Part shown: positions 35,300 through 43,886 of the stretch, piece after piece
How positions within the stretch are numbered: position 1 is the stretch's first letter
Layout of the letters: each line of letters begins with the position of its first letter
DNA from: a virus
IMG/VR virus record: IMGVR_UViG_3300032214_001145
Span: 1-60,679 of that record
DNA length: 60,679 bases
Strand: one strand, 5' to 3'
The notes under the pieces: model-generated
The model's database searches: none
What the model was told of the DNA's origin: nothing
The model's input: only the letters and a program-made list of their open reading frames with translations
Program-made: the position numbers and the translations under genes

Positions 35300-36433
35300 A
35301 TGTTAAGAGAAAATGTTGAAGTAAGTGGTTCGTTAAACGTAAGTGGACAATATATCATACCTAGAGGGCCAAGAGCAAATAGACCAACTAGTCCCGATAT
35401 TGGTTCATTATATTTAGAAGAATCAAGTAGTGGGAGTTTTGTTGTAACATATACTGCGTCTTCAAACTATGATGCTGGATGGGAACCAGTTGGTTCACAA
35501 GATACTGATAGAACCGGTTTCAAATATAGACAAGTAATTAATTTTTCTTATTTAGCTGGCGGTTATAAAGACGCATCCCCTTGGAAAAATGTACATAGAA
35601 CAACAAACGCAACAGACCAAACGGTTCACTTAGGTGAGTTAATGGATTACCCAGCGTCTTATACTTCAGGCGCATGTAGCAAAAGTATTTTATTCGTTTG
35701 GTCAACAAATACTGACGGTGCCTGGAAATCTGCAACACAAATACATTCAACATGGACAACAGGTGTTCACATGGTCAATGAAACAGCATATGCACATCAA
35801 TCTAAATGGGATTTAGCAAATGCAAGAGACGATTTAGGAACTTTATTCCAGGAAACAGAATTTGCTTGGGTATTTGGTGGGGGAGTTGCAACAGTCGAGA
35901 AATTTAATTTGACCAATGAAACAATGTACAGCGTTTATTATCAAGCGGGTGCACCATACATTACAACAACAACATCTTTAACAAGTAGTTTAGGTGCATC
36001 AGGATTTTCAGACGAAAATTATGGTTATGGTTATGGATCTGAAAGCGGTAATAAATTATTCTTTGCTAACGATACATTCACAGCAAATCAACAATGGGGA
36101 GCTAGTGGTCAACAAAAGGGGATTAGTTCTAAAATTGGTAAGGGGTATGCTGGAAATGAGGGGACATACAATGGTGGTTACAACTTAAGAAGATGGAATG
36201 TTTTCACAGAAACCAATATAGGTAATGTTGCAAAACCACACGGCAACTGTGGCGAAGAAAATTTTACAATGGGTCAAGATCATCAATACATGTTAGGTAA
36301 TTATGACGGCCTTCAAAATAATACTAGTTGGAAATTTATATATTCGACAGACACAGGAACAGTTAATCCTAGCGGTTTAGCACCAGGAGTAAATGGAGGT
36401 ACTTCATCCGGGCATTGTGGATGGAGAGCATAA
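35300..36433 (+). CDS. fibre/tip protein paralogue 1
   Basis: A 377-residue protein starting MLRENVEVSGSLNVSG, like the beginning of the large fibre, then IGSLYLEESSSGSF, YLAGGYKDASPWKNVH, SYTSGACSKSILFVW, GQQKGISSKIGKGYAGNEG, GGYNLRRW, CGEENFTMGQDHQYMLGNY and TSSGHCGWRA. The two following genes share all these blocks. Central residues ~195-260 differ most. The position after the long fibre suggests a receptor-binding tip protein, but no domain is recognised and the role is inferred. Confidence 0.75.
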   Translation: MLRENVEVSGSLNVSGQYIIPRGPRANRPTSPDIGSLYLEESSSGSFVVTYTASSNYDAGWEPVGSQDTDRTGFKYRQVINFSYLAGGYKDASPWKNVHRTTNATDQTVHLGELMDYPASYTSGACSKSILFVWSTNTDGAWKSATQIHSTWTTGVHMVNETAYAHQSKWDLANARDDLGTLFQETEFAWVFGGGVATVEKFNLTNETMYSVYYQAGAPYITTTTSLTSSLGASGFSDENYGYGYGSESGNKLFFANDTFTANQQWGASGQQKGISSKIGKGYAGNEGTYNGGYNLRRWNVFTETNIGNVAKPHGNCGEENFTMGQDHQYMLGNYDGLQNNTSWKFIYSTDTGTVNPSGLAPGVNGGTSSGHCGWRA

Positions 36434-36451
36434 AAATTATATTTATTATAT

Positions 36452-37558
36452 ATGATACACGAAAATATTGAAATTAGCGGTTCTTTGAGAGGGCAAGGTG
36501 TAACAAAGCCACCAATAGGTACCAGAGCAAATAGACCAGGTAGTCCCCAAACAGGTTCTTTATATTTGGAACAAGCGACTAGTGGTAGTTTTTTAATGGT
36601 TTATGTTGGTGTAAGTAACAACGATAGTGGTTGGGTTAGAGTATCATCACAAGTAAATGCTAACGTTGGTTTTAAATTCAGACAGATAATTAGTGTGTCA
36701 TATCTTGCGGGAGGGTATAAAGATTCTTCCCCCTGGAAAAACGTTCACAAAACAATTAACTCCACTGATCAAACAACACATATTGGAGAGTTATTAGATT
36801 TCCCCGCTACATACACATCAGGGGCATGTAGTAAATATGTCTTTTTTGTCTGGTCAGTAAATGATGATGGTGCGTTTAAAGGACCTTCTTCGGTGCACAG
36901 TGTTAGAACGTCGGCGATTAATATGGCGAACGATACGAAATATGCTCATAACTCTAAATTTAATATTACCACACCTAGAAGTGATTTAGGTACCATGCAC
37001 AAAGAAACAGAAACGGCATATATGTTTACTGGTGGTAGTTCTACTGTTGAACGATTTGATTTAAGTACAGAAACAATATCAACCGGTTTTAATTTATCAA
37101 CAATTGATGGTAGTGATGGTGGTTCTGCATTTTCTGATGAAAACTTTGGTTATGGATGGACATCAAGTGCGGGTATTAAAATGAGTTTCGCAACAGAAAC
37201 AATTGCATCATCTACTCAATGGGGCGCACATTCACAACAAAAAGGTATTAGTTCTAAAGTTGGAAAGGGATATGCTGGAAACGAAGGTTCGTATAATGGT
37301 GGTTATAACCTTAGACGCTGGAGCAACGCTAATGACACTAACATTGGCAACGTATCAAAACCTCACCCTAACTGTGGTGAAGAGAACTTTACATTGGGAC
37401 AAGACCATCAATATATGTTAGGTAACTATGATGGAGCGCAAAATAATACGAGCTGGAAATTCTTTTATTCAACAGATACAGGAACAACCAGTGTGAGTGG
37501 ATTAAATCCGGGGGTAAACGCTGGAACATCATCAGGACACTGCGGATGGAGAGCATAA
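36452..37558 (+). CDS. fibre/tip protein paralogue 2
   Basis: A 368-residue paralogue of the genes on both sides: QTGSLYLEQATSGSF, YLAGGYKDSSPWKNVH, TYTSGACSKYVFFVW, QQKGISSKVGKGYAGNEG, CGEENFTLGQDHQYMLGNY and TSSGHCGWRA. It starts 18 nt after the previous stop. Differences are concentrated in residues ~195-250. Copies 2 and 3 appear closer to each other than to copy 1 in the middle segment (GSDGGSAFSDENFGYGW versus GNDGGAAFFDESFGYAW). Confidence 0.75.
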   Translation: MIHENIEISGSLRGQGVTKPPIGTRANRPGSPQTGSLYLEQATSGSFLMVYVGVSNNDSGWVRVSSQVNANVGFKFRQIISVSYLAGGYKDSSPWKNVHKTINSTDQTTHIGELLDFPATYTSGACSKYVFFVWSVNDDGAFKGPSSVHSVRTSAINMANDTKYAHNSKFNITTPRSDLGTMHKETETAYMFTGGSSTVERFDLSTETISTGFNLSTIDGSDGGSAFSDENFGYGWTSSAGIKMSFATETIASSTQWGAHSQQKGISSKVGKGYAGNEGSYNGGYNLRRWSNANDTNIGNVSKPHPNCGEENFTLGQDHQYMLGNYDGAQNNTSWKFFYSTDTGTTSVSGLNPGVNAGTSSGHCGWRA

Positions 37559-37572
37559 AAAATAATTAAGAT

Positions 37573-38682
37573 ATGATATACGAGAATTTAGAAGTTAGTG
37601 GTAGTTTAACATCAGACAGAGTTGTTAATAGACCACCTAGAGGTACCAGAGCAAATAGACCTGGTTCACCATTATCGGGCTCATTCTATTTGGAAGAGTC
37701 GACCAGCGGTAGTTTCTTAATGTTATATACTGGTGTATCGAACATAGACAACGGGTGGGAAAGAATTGCTGCACAAGAAACAATTCCAATTGCTTTTAAG
37801 TATAGACAAGTTTTAGCATACACATATTTGGCTGGAGGGTATAAAGATTCTTCACCATGGAGAAATGTCCATAAAACAACAAACTCAACAAGTCAAACAA
37901 CACACATTGGTGAATTGTTAGATTACCCAGTATCTTATACATCTGGCGCATGTAACAGAAATATATTATTTATTTGGTCAGTTAATGACGATAGCGCATG
38001 GAAAGGACCAGATAGTATTCATGGAACCAGAACATCTGCAATCAATATGTTTAATGACACAAATTATGCACATCAATCTAAATTTAATACAGGTATTGCC
38101 AGAAGTGATGTTGCCACTATGCAAAAAGAAACAGAGGCTGCCTATCTAATTTCAGGTGGTTCAACAACTATAGAAAAATTTAATCTATCAAATGAAAGTT
38201 TTGTTAGTGGTTTTGGTGTAACATCAATAAATGGTAATGATGGTGGTGCCGCATTCTTTGATGAAAGTTTTGGTTATGCCTGGACAAATAGTGGCGGTAT
38301 CAAGTTTAATTTCTCAAATGAAACACCATCATCATCAACACAATGGGGGGCGCACGCACAACAAAAAGGAATTAGCTCAAAAGTAGGAAAAGGATATGCT
38401 GGCAATGAGGGGTCTTATAATGGTGGTTACAACCTAAGAAGATGGAGTAATTCTACAGACACAAATCTTGGTAACGTTGCAAAGCCCCACCCAAATTGTG
38501 GAGAAGAAAACTTTGGAATGGGTCAAGATTGGCAATACATGTTAGGTAACTATGATGGGACAGGGCAAAACAACTCAAGCTGGCAATTAGTATATGCAAC
38601 AGATACTGGATCAAACGCAGTAACCGGATTGGCTCCAAGAGTTAATAATGGTACCTCATCAGGACACTGCGGTTGGAGATAA
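37573..38682 (+). CDS. fibre/tip protein paralogue 3
   Basis: The third 369-residue copy: LSGSFYLEESTSGSF, YLAGGYKDSSPWRNVH, SYTSGACNRNILFIW, QQKGISSKVGKGYAGNEG, CGEENFGMGQDWQYMLGNY and TSSGHCGWR. The final residue found in the other copies is missing because the stop comes one codon earlier. It is the last structural gene before a promoter at 38.69 kb. Three tandem copies would let the phage assemble hetero-oligomers or vary receptor specificity. Confidence 0.75.
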   Translation: MIYENLEVSGSLTSDRVVNRPPRGTRANRPGSPLSGSFYLEESTSGSFLMLYTGVSNIDNGWERIAAQETIPIAFKYRQVLAYTYLAGGYKDSSPWRNVHKTTNSTSQTTHIGELLDYPVSYTSGACNRNILFIWSVNDDSAWKGPDSIHGTRTSAINMFNDTNYAHQSKFNTGIARSDVATMQKETEAAYLISGGSTTIEKFNLSNESFVSGFGVTSINGNDGGAAFFDESFGYAWTNSGGIKFNFSNETPSSSTQWGAHAQQKGISSKVGKGYAGNEGSYNGGYNLRRWSNSTDTNLGNVAKPHPNCGEENFGMGQDWQYMLGNYDGTGQNNSSWQLVYATDTGSNAVTGLAPRVNNGTSSGHCGWR

Positions 38683-38685
38683 TAG

Positions 38686-38714
38686 TTGACTTTATGAAAA
38701 TTTTTAAGTATATT
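38686..38714 (+). promoter_or_regulatory. sigma70-like promoter TTGACT-N17-TATATT
   Basis: TTGACT at 38686-38691 and TATATT at 38709-38714 are 17 nt apart, 16 nt before the ATG at 38731. Identical hexamers and spacing occur at 21.21 and 51.46 kb. It begins 3 nt after the stop of the fibre paralogue operon. Confidence 0.75.
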
Positions 38715-38730
38715 AAATAAAAAAACAAAT

Positions 38731-39495
38731 ATGGAACAAGGTTACAAATATGACAGATCTAACTTTATCAATAATCCTTTTGATGAAAAATTAATGCAAA
38801 TATCTGAAAGCATGTCATTTGCGCTACCAAAATACAAAGCGTATAATTTCGTAGGCGGTGCACAAATAACTCCATACGCAAAATTGAAACAATGGTTATT
38901 AGAATTGAGAGGTAGAGAGGACGCTGTGGAACATTTGGAATATACTGTTAGAAAAGCTGAACTTGAAATTCAAATGGACGAAGAAAGTAAAGAATTTATT
39001 GCCGATGCAAAAAGAAAAGAAATGGTGGATCTAACAATAGCGGACAAACATGTTGATTTAAGAAAGTTCAAAAGAAACCTAAAAGATGCTTACAGAGAAA
39101 GACAAGGGTTTATTGATTTAATTAAAGAATTTTTGGAAACGGAGGATGCTATTCTTCCAGACGGAACTAGATTAATCGATGTGTTCGGTAATCCAGAATT
39201 AGAAGAAAAATATGAGCATGAGTATTGGACTATTCGTATGGCTAAACAAGCAATGCTTGACATGATTTCATATGGTAGAATTGGTACAGGTAATTTAGAT
39301 TCTATTCTTATGATGGACCCAGAACAGCAAAAGCAAGTGCTAACACTCGCATCAGCATATACCATTTCAATTGATAAAAACATTAATCAATTAATGTCAC
39401 ATGCAACAACAAATAATTTTACAATTGAAGAGTCATTAAAGAATCAATTAAAATTAACAGAACCAAATAAAACAGAAACAGAAAAATTATTATAA
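38731..39495 (+). CDS. unknown helical protein
   Basis: A 254-residue protein with long charged helices (LRGREDAVEHLEYTVRKAEL, DLRKFKRNLKDAYRERQGFI) and probable coiled-coil character. No cysteine, signal peptide or enzyme motif is seen. It is the first gene after a strong promoter and overlaps the next gene by TAATG. Co-transcription with 39495-40235 and position after the fibre genes suggest an assembly factor or a structural accessory protein; this is inference. Confidence 0.6.
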   Translation: MEQGYKYDRSNFINNPFDEKLMQISESMSFALPKYKAYNFVGGAQITPYAKLKQWLLELRGREDAVEHLEYTVRKAELEIQMDEESKEFIADAKRKEMVDLTIADKHVDLRKFKRNLKDAYRERQGFIDLIKEFLETEDAILPDGTRLIDVFGNPELEEKYEHEYWTIRMAKQAMLDMISYGRIGTGNLDSILMMDPEQQKQVLTLASAYTISIDKNINQLMSHATTNNFTIEESLKNQLKLTEPNKTETEKLL

Positions 39496-40235
39496 TGACA
39501 CATATACTTTTTAAAGTACAAGGGAATACTCCGGGTTATATACAATTAGTTGGAATGTATTTAAACTACAATTATGGTAGAATAGCGGATGAGTATAATG
39601 ATATGAGAGTTGAGTTGAATAAACTTGGAGCAATAATCATTCCAGAAGAAGTTGCTAAAGGTTTTGTATTTGCTGACATATACAAAGACTATATTAGTGT
39701 TAGAACTAATTCGCATATTATGGATGAGATTCCACAGTTAGCTGAATCTGGTGAACTTGAAACAGAGAAAGTAAAATATTTTCTTACTGATGAAGATAAA
39801 TTAGCTGCGGTATTGTTTAATAAAGCAGCAATGAAAAAGGTTGTTGCAGATAGATTTTCAGAAAGATATAAAGAACTTATGGTCGACGCTTCTACCTTAG
39901 AAAAAGATACTTGGGAAGAACAAAAAAGAGAAGCGTTTGGTTGGACTGCTGATGAAGATTATCAAACACCGATTATTGATATTTTGTGTGCTGGTAGAAA
40001 TATTGACAAAGCAACATTTGTTCAAAAAATTATTAATAATGTTACAGCTTACAATACAAAGTTAGCTAACTTATTATTAGAACAACAATTGTTGGAAGAA
40101 AGAATCAAAGCATGTGTTAATATTGGTGATTGCCACAGACTTAAACACGAAAAATTTGGTGTTGCTTTAAGTAAACAACAAAGAGAAGACGAAAACATTG
40201 AAACAACACCACTCACATTGAGAATGGACTTTTAA
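39495..40235 (+). CDS. unknown protein, possible fibre accessory
   Basis: A 246-residue protein of mixed character. The N-terminus is globular (ILFKVQGNTPGYIQLVGMYL, VRTNSHIMDEIPQLAES). The C-terminal half is strongly helical (TAYNTKLANLLLEQQLLEER) and ends TPLTLRMDF. I cannot assign a family. The start and preceding stop share TAATG, so it is translated with the preceding gene. Confidence 0.6.
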   Translation: MTHILFKVQGNTPGYIQLVGMYLNYNYGRIADEYNDMRVELNKLGAIIIPEEVAKGFVFADIYKDYISVRTNSHIMDEIPQLAESGELETEKVKYFLTDEDKLAAVLFNKAAMKKVVADRFSERYKELMVDASTLEKDTWEEQKREAFGWTADEDYQTPIIDILCAGRNIDKATFVQKIINNVTAYNTKLANLLLEQQLLEERIKACVNIGDCHRLKHEKFGVALSKQQREDENIETTPLTLRMDF

Positions 40236-40245
40236 ATTATAGTTA

Positions 40246-41247
40246 ATGAATTTAGCGATAAATGGAACTTGTGCTAAAGGTTGTTCATTTTGTTTCACGA
40301 AAGAAGACGCAAGATTAAAACATACATTAGGAGAAATGGATATACAAATGGTCGATAAAATTATCGACCATTATCGTCTAAATGATCCTAACGAAGAAAT
40401 CACTATACTTGGTGGTGAACCAACACAGCACTCAAATTTTATTGGAATATTAAATCATATATTTTCTAGAGGATTTAAAGTAAATCTTGTTAGTAATTTT
40501 CTGTTTGGTAAAACTACCAGAGAATACATAATAGAAAATATTAAGAACATTAGGTGGGTGTTTCCAAACGCTGCAGAACTTAATGAGAAAAATAGAATGG
40601 TTATTTTCAAAAAGAACTATTTGGAAATATATAAAGCGTATGCAAATACATGGGGTTTTGACACTAACCCAAGATTGTATTTGGCTTTAACTATGTCTAG
40701 TGATTGGAAAAGTAGAAATTTTTATGAGTATGTTAAGTGGCTATACCATGAACTAGATGGTAAAATAAACGCAATAAGACTGGGTTTAGACTTAACCGGC
40801 ACCTATCTGATCAACAATAAAGAGATGGGAGCGGAAATGACTAAAATACTCAAATTTGGTTTATATAATCAAATAAAGATTACTTCGGATTGTCAAGTAC
40901 CCCCATGTCTTTGGGAGGGCAAAACAAAAAGATCTGTATTAGAGAATTCATTAAACTTTGCTACGTTTAAGATACCTGAGTATGATACAATATGTGGATT
41001 TATGCCATTGGATATATTCCCAGATGGCAGTTCGATTCATTGTTATCCACTAGAAGATAAAGTAAAAATCAAAAATGTTTTGGAATTATCGGGGGAAAAT
41101 GGTATATTAGGTCTACGGGAAGAGTTTGATAAACTTTATATCGATAATCATAAAAATTATTCAATACCACAGGGATGTTTAGATTGTGTTTTTTATAAGA
41201 CAGAATGTAACGGAATATGTGGTGGCTGTATAGAAGGTAACAAATGA
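40246..41247 (+). CDS. radical SAM/SPASM protein
   Basis: A 333-residue protein with the cluster motif CAKGCSFC (C9/C13/C16) right at the N-terminus, ITILGGEPTQHS as the GGE motif, and C-terminal cysteines CLDCVFYKTECNGICGGC that can hold auxiliary clusters. It is thus a canonical core-then-SPASM enzyme, unlike most copies in the first 30 kb. It overlaps the next gene, a U32-like protein, by ATGA, so the two are probably a functional pair. The substrate is unknown. Confidence 0.85.
   Translation: MNLAINGTCAKGCSFCFTKEDARLKHTLGEMDIQMVDKIIDHYRLNDPNEEITILGGEPTQHSNFIGILNHIFSRGFKVNLVSNFLFGKTTREYIIENIKNIRWVFPNAAELNEKNRMVIFKKNYLEIYKAYANTWGFDTNPRLYLALTMSSDWKSRNFYEYVKWLYHELDGKINAIRLGLDLTGTYLINNKEMGAEMTKILKFGLYNQIKITSDCQVPPCLWEGKTKRSVLENSLNFATFKIPEYDTICGFMPLDIFPDGSSIHCYPLEDKVKIKNVLELSGENGILGLREEFDKLYIDNHKNYSIPQGCLDCVFYKTECNGICGGCIEGNK
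40347..40372. other. 26-bp perfect palindrome inside radical SAM gene
   Basis: Two 12-bp arms, AATGGTCGATAA and TTATCGACCATT, flank a 2-nt centre. It lies within codons for MVDKIIDH of the radical SAM gene. It may be a DNA-binding site or a chance result of codon choice. Confidence 0.5.
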
Positions 41248-42284
41248 CAAAGAAAATATTTTCAATACCGTTTAATCCGATGTTAACGGAGGAAGCGTTT
41301 ACAAATCAATTTTATCCATTCTTAGAAAGAAATAAAGAATGGATCTATGACATTTATTTTACTTGTAGAATACCACCATTTACACAAGATGCGATGGGTG
41401 CGGTCTTCAGAGAAGAGGATAGAGATATTGTATTTGAAAACGCAATGATAATTCAAAAAGCATTGGGTATTAAAATAAGTGCGACGTTTAATAATGTTAA
41501 CATCTCGCCAAATTATCAGAACTATAGATTGTTTGTTGATAATCTAAAACCTTTATATGAAAAAGGATTAAGATGCATAACTATTCCACATGGTCATTGG
41601 GTTGCAATGGGGTTAAAGAAACATTTCCCTGAAATGGAAATTAAAAATACCATATTAAGAAAGGTTGCAACTGGACAAGACTTTTGGTATAATGCAGATC
41701 AAGGCTTCGACTATATTAATCTAGATAGAATTTTAATGAGAGATGTTGAAGAATTAAAAAACATCAAGAGAGCTCAATTAAAATATCAAGAAGAAAAAGG
41801 TAGGTATGTTAAAATATCATTACTTGTTAATGAGGGTTGTCTAGGTAGATGTCCGGTAATGGATGAACATTATACCTACAACAATTTAAGAACAAATAAT
41901 GAACTACCATATTTTCATCATGAAATATCTAAAGTAACCTGTGAGCATAAATGGGAGAAAGATATTAATGCTTTCTTTTTTAAGACTGGAACAATACCGC
42001 CATTCAAAGAAGAGTTCGATGAGTTCTTGGAATATATCGATGTATTTAAAATGCACGGTAGAGATAGTTTCAACCGTTTAACGGAAACCATGGAAATTGT
42101 TGATTCATATGTTCAGGGCAAAGAAGTCTTATCAGAAACATCACACATATATCTTGATGGGATTCCCCATGAAGAGTTAAAAGGTTGGAGAAATAAAATA
42201 AAGAAATGTAAATTCCAATGTTGGGATTGTAATTATTGTGAAATTGTTGCAGACCATAAAAAGAAATCATATGGACTTAGTTAA
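41244..42284 (+). CDS. U32-peptidase-like / Fe-S TIM-barrel protein
   Basis: The 346-residue protein shows IYDIYFTCRIPPFTQDA, CITIPHGHWVAMGLKKHFP and SLLVNEGCLGRCPVMDEHY, then VTCEHKW and KCKFQCWDCNYCEIV. The N-E-G-C-x-x-x-C-P block plus the later Cys is typical of U32-family and UbiU/UbiV-like proteins, in which four cysteines bind a 4Fe-4S cluster. Such proteins work in hydroxylation or RNA modification, and the U32 label does not require protease activity. It is coupled to the radical SAM gene upstream (ATGA) and overlaps the methyltransferase downstream. Confidence 0.6.
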   Translation: MTKKIFSIPFNPMLTEEAFTNQFYPFLERNKEWIYDIYFTCRIPPFTQDAMGAVFREEDRDIVFENAMIIQKALGIKISATFNNVNISPNYQNYRLFVDNLKPLYEKGLRCITIPHGHWVAMGLKKHFPEMEIKNTILRKVATGQDFWYNADQGFDYINLDRILMRDVEELKNIKRAQLKYQEEKGRYVKISLLVNEGCLGRCPVMDEHYTYNNLRTNNELPYFHHEISKVTCEHKWEKDINAFFFKTGTIPPFKEEFDEFLEYIDVFKMHGRDSFNRLTETMEIVDSYVQGKEVLSETSHIYLDGIPHEELKGWRNKIKKCKFQCWDCNYCEIVADHKKKSYGLS

Positions 42285-42936
42285 ACATATAGACGATTCA
42301 ATTGAATGGGGTGGACTTGAAGTTTCTAAATTAACTCAAGACATTTTAGATATACATGGGATCACCAGTAATAAGGTAAGATGTTTTCTTAATAACCTTT
42401 GCAATATTGACAACGCAACATATCTTGAGGTTGGGGTATTTCGAGGAGCCACATTTTGTTCAGCCATTTATGGTAATGACATTTACTCAATCGCTATAGA
42501 TAATTTTATGTCACCTAATCTAACACCTAAAGGGGTTAGTCAAAAATTAGGTAACTATTATAAACACAATATTGATGTTTTGCCACAAGAAGAGTTTTTA
42601 CATAATGTTAAAAAATTTGGTGACGTTAAAAAAACTTCAGTATATAAAACAGATTACCACACATTTGATTTTAAATCATTATCAAATGCAGACATCATTT
42701 TTTATGATGGTGAAACAAAATACCATGATCAGTATGTTGCATTAACAAAGATGTTACCGATTTTTTCAGATGAAACAATTATTATAATGGATGATTGGAA
42801 TTGGGACAGCGGAGCATTTGAAAAATTTGTCGAGGATAATAATTTATTTATAAAACACTCGAGACAATTATTCACATCCGGAGAAGATGCGAATGATTTT
42901 TGGAATGGCCTAGGTATTTTTTTAATAGAGAAATAG
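42271..42936 (+). CDS. class I SAM-dependent methyltransferase-like protein
   Basis: I place the start at the ATG at 42271 (221 residues) rather than an earlier in-frame GTG. ATYLEVGVFRGATFCSA is motif I for SAM binding, IYSIAIDNF gives the acidic residue of motif II, ADIIFYDGETKYHDQYVAL is like the metal- or substrate-binding motif, and TIIIMDDWNWDSG resembles the TylF/Methyltransf_24-type O-methyltransferase end. Likely target: a sugar or small molecule hydroxyl. It overlaps the U32-like gene by 14 nt. Confidence 0.72.
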   Translation: MDLVKHIDDSIEWGGLEVSKLTQDILDIHGITSNKVRCFLNNLCNIDNATYLEVGVFRGATFCSAIYGNDIYSIAIDNFMSPNLTPKGVSQKLGNYYKHNIDVLPQEEFLHNVKKFGDVKKTSVYKTDYHTFDFKSLSNADIIFYDGETKYHDQYVALTKMLPIFSDETIIIMDDWNWDSGAFEKFVEDNNLFIKHSRQLFTSGEDANDFWNGLGIFLIEK

Positions 42937-42965
42937 TTGTCTTTTCGCTTGTTTTTGTTTATATT
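42937..42965 (+). promoter_or_regulatory. sigma70-like promoter TTGTCT-N17-TATATT
   Basis: TTGTCT (42937-42942) and TATATT (42960-42965) have the same 17-nt spacing as the other strong candidates. The transcript would have a ~30-nt A-rich leader before the outer-membrane protein ATG at 43002. Confidence 0.72.
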
Positions 42966-43001
42966 AGAGTTAATAATAAACTTTCTTTAAACAAAAAAAA
43001 C

Positions 43002-43886
43002 ATGAAGAAAACAATCAGAATGCTATCGCTAATGTTAGCATTCCTGTTTACTACAACGTTGTCATTTGGTCAATACAGTAGTAGCGCAATTCAGAAAGGC
43101 TCAGAACAAGCCCTAAAAGTTCAAACGGACAGTGTCCCTAATCAATTACAAGAGATCGTTGTTACAGCAAAGAAAGTACCATTGATGACCAAAGTAGGCC
43201 CTTATGGTCAACCGCTTTGGACAACAATGAGAATGTTTGCATCCACAAGAGTCTATGTGATGAATCCTCCAGGTACTGCAATGTACGAGAAGTGGTTTGA
43301 TATTAGACAAAGAAGAAATGGACCAGCTCAAATTAGAATGAGAGATGAGTTCACTTTTGGTTTAGGTAAACGTTTACAATTAGATCTTTATTCTCACACG
43401 GTTTATGATGGTGAAAACGGTGACAAGGAATTCAAATGGAGAGGATTCTCTTGGGAGTTCCGTTACGCGTTAGCTGACTGGGGTAAGTTGTGGGGTAATC
43501 CAACATTGTATTGGGAAACTAAAATGTTAGATGGTCGTTGGGGTATTGAACCAAAATTATTACTCGGTGATAGAATCGGTAAAAGTGGTATCTGGGGTTT
43601 CAATGCTATCTACGAAGGTAATCTAGCAGATAAGAAAGAACTCCGTGAAGATGAGTATGCGTATACCGCATCTTATGCAAACATCATTAATAATGATTTA
43701 ACCCTAGGTGTTTCACATATGTTTAGGTATAATGATTTTGATGGTGGCTCACAAGAATGGTATCTTGGACCATTGTTACAATATCGTTTTAGTAACAAAG
43801 GTTATTTAAATGTTGAACATATGCCAGGTCTTAATCAAGACGCAAAACAATCACGAACCACAATTATATTCGCATGGAGATTTTAA
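43002..43886 (+). CDS. phage-encoded outer-membrane beta-barrel protein with signal peptide
   Basis: The start at 43002 gives 294 residues beginning MKKTIRMLSLMLAFLF, a signal peptide with probable cleavage near SFG/Q (residues 21-24), the usual Bacteroidota form. Residues 49-58, LQEIVVTAKK, match the start of TonB-dependent receptor plugs, yet the protein is far shorter than a receptor (usually 700-1000). From residue ~75 on it alternates aromatic strand pairs (RLQLDLYSHTVYDG, EWYLGPLLQYRF) and ends in IIFAWRF, the C-terminal Phe recognised by the BAM complex. It is therefore probably inserted in the host outer membrane. It overlaps the permease gene by 13 nt. Confidence 0.75.
   Translation: MKKTIRMLSLMLAFLFTTTLSFGQYSSSAIQKGSEQALKVQTDSVPNQLQEIVVTAKKVPLMTKVGPYGQPLWTTMRMFASTRVYVMNPPGTAMYEKWFDIRQRRNGPAQIRMRDEFTFGLGKRLQLDLYSHTVYDGENGDKEFKWRGFSWEFRYALADWGKLWGNPTLYWETKMLDGRWGIEPKLLLGDRIGKSGIWGFNAIYEGNLADKKELREDEYAYTASYANIINNDLTLGVSHMFRYNDFDGGSQEWYLGPLLQYRFSNKGYLNVEHMPGLNQDAKQSRTTIIFAWRF

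Noticed and set aside
35300-38682. Diversity-generating retroelement acting on the three fibre paralogues
   Set aside because: No reverse transcriptase or template repeat seen; paralogue differences are not restricted to adenine positions as far as can be judged by eye.
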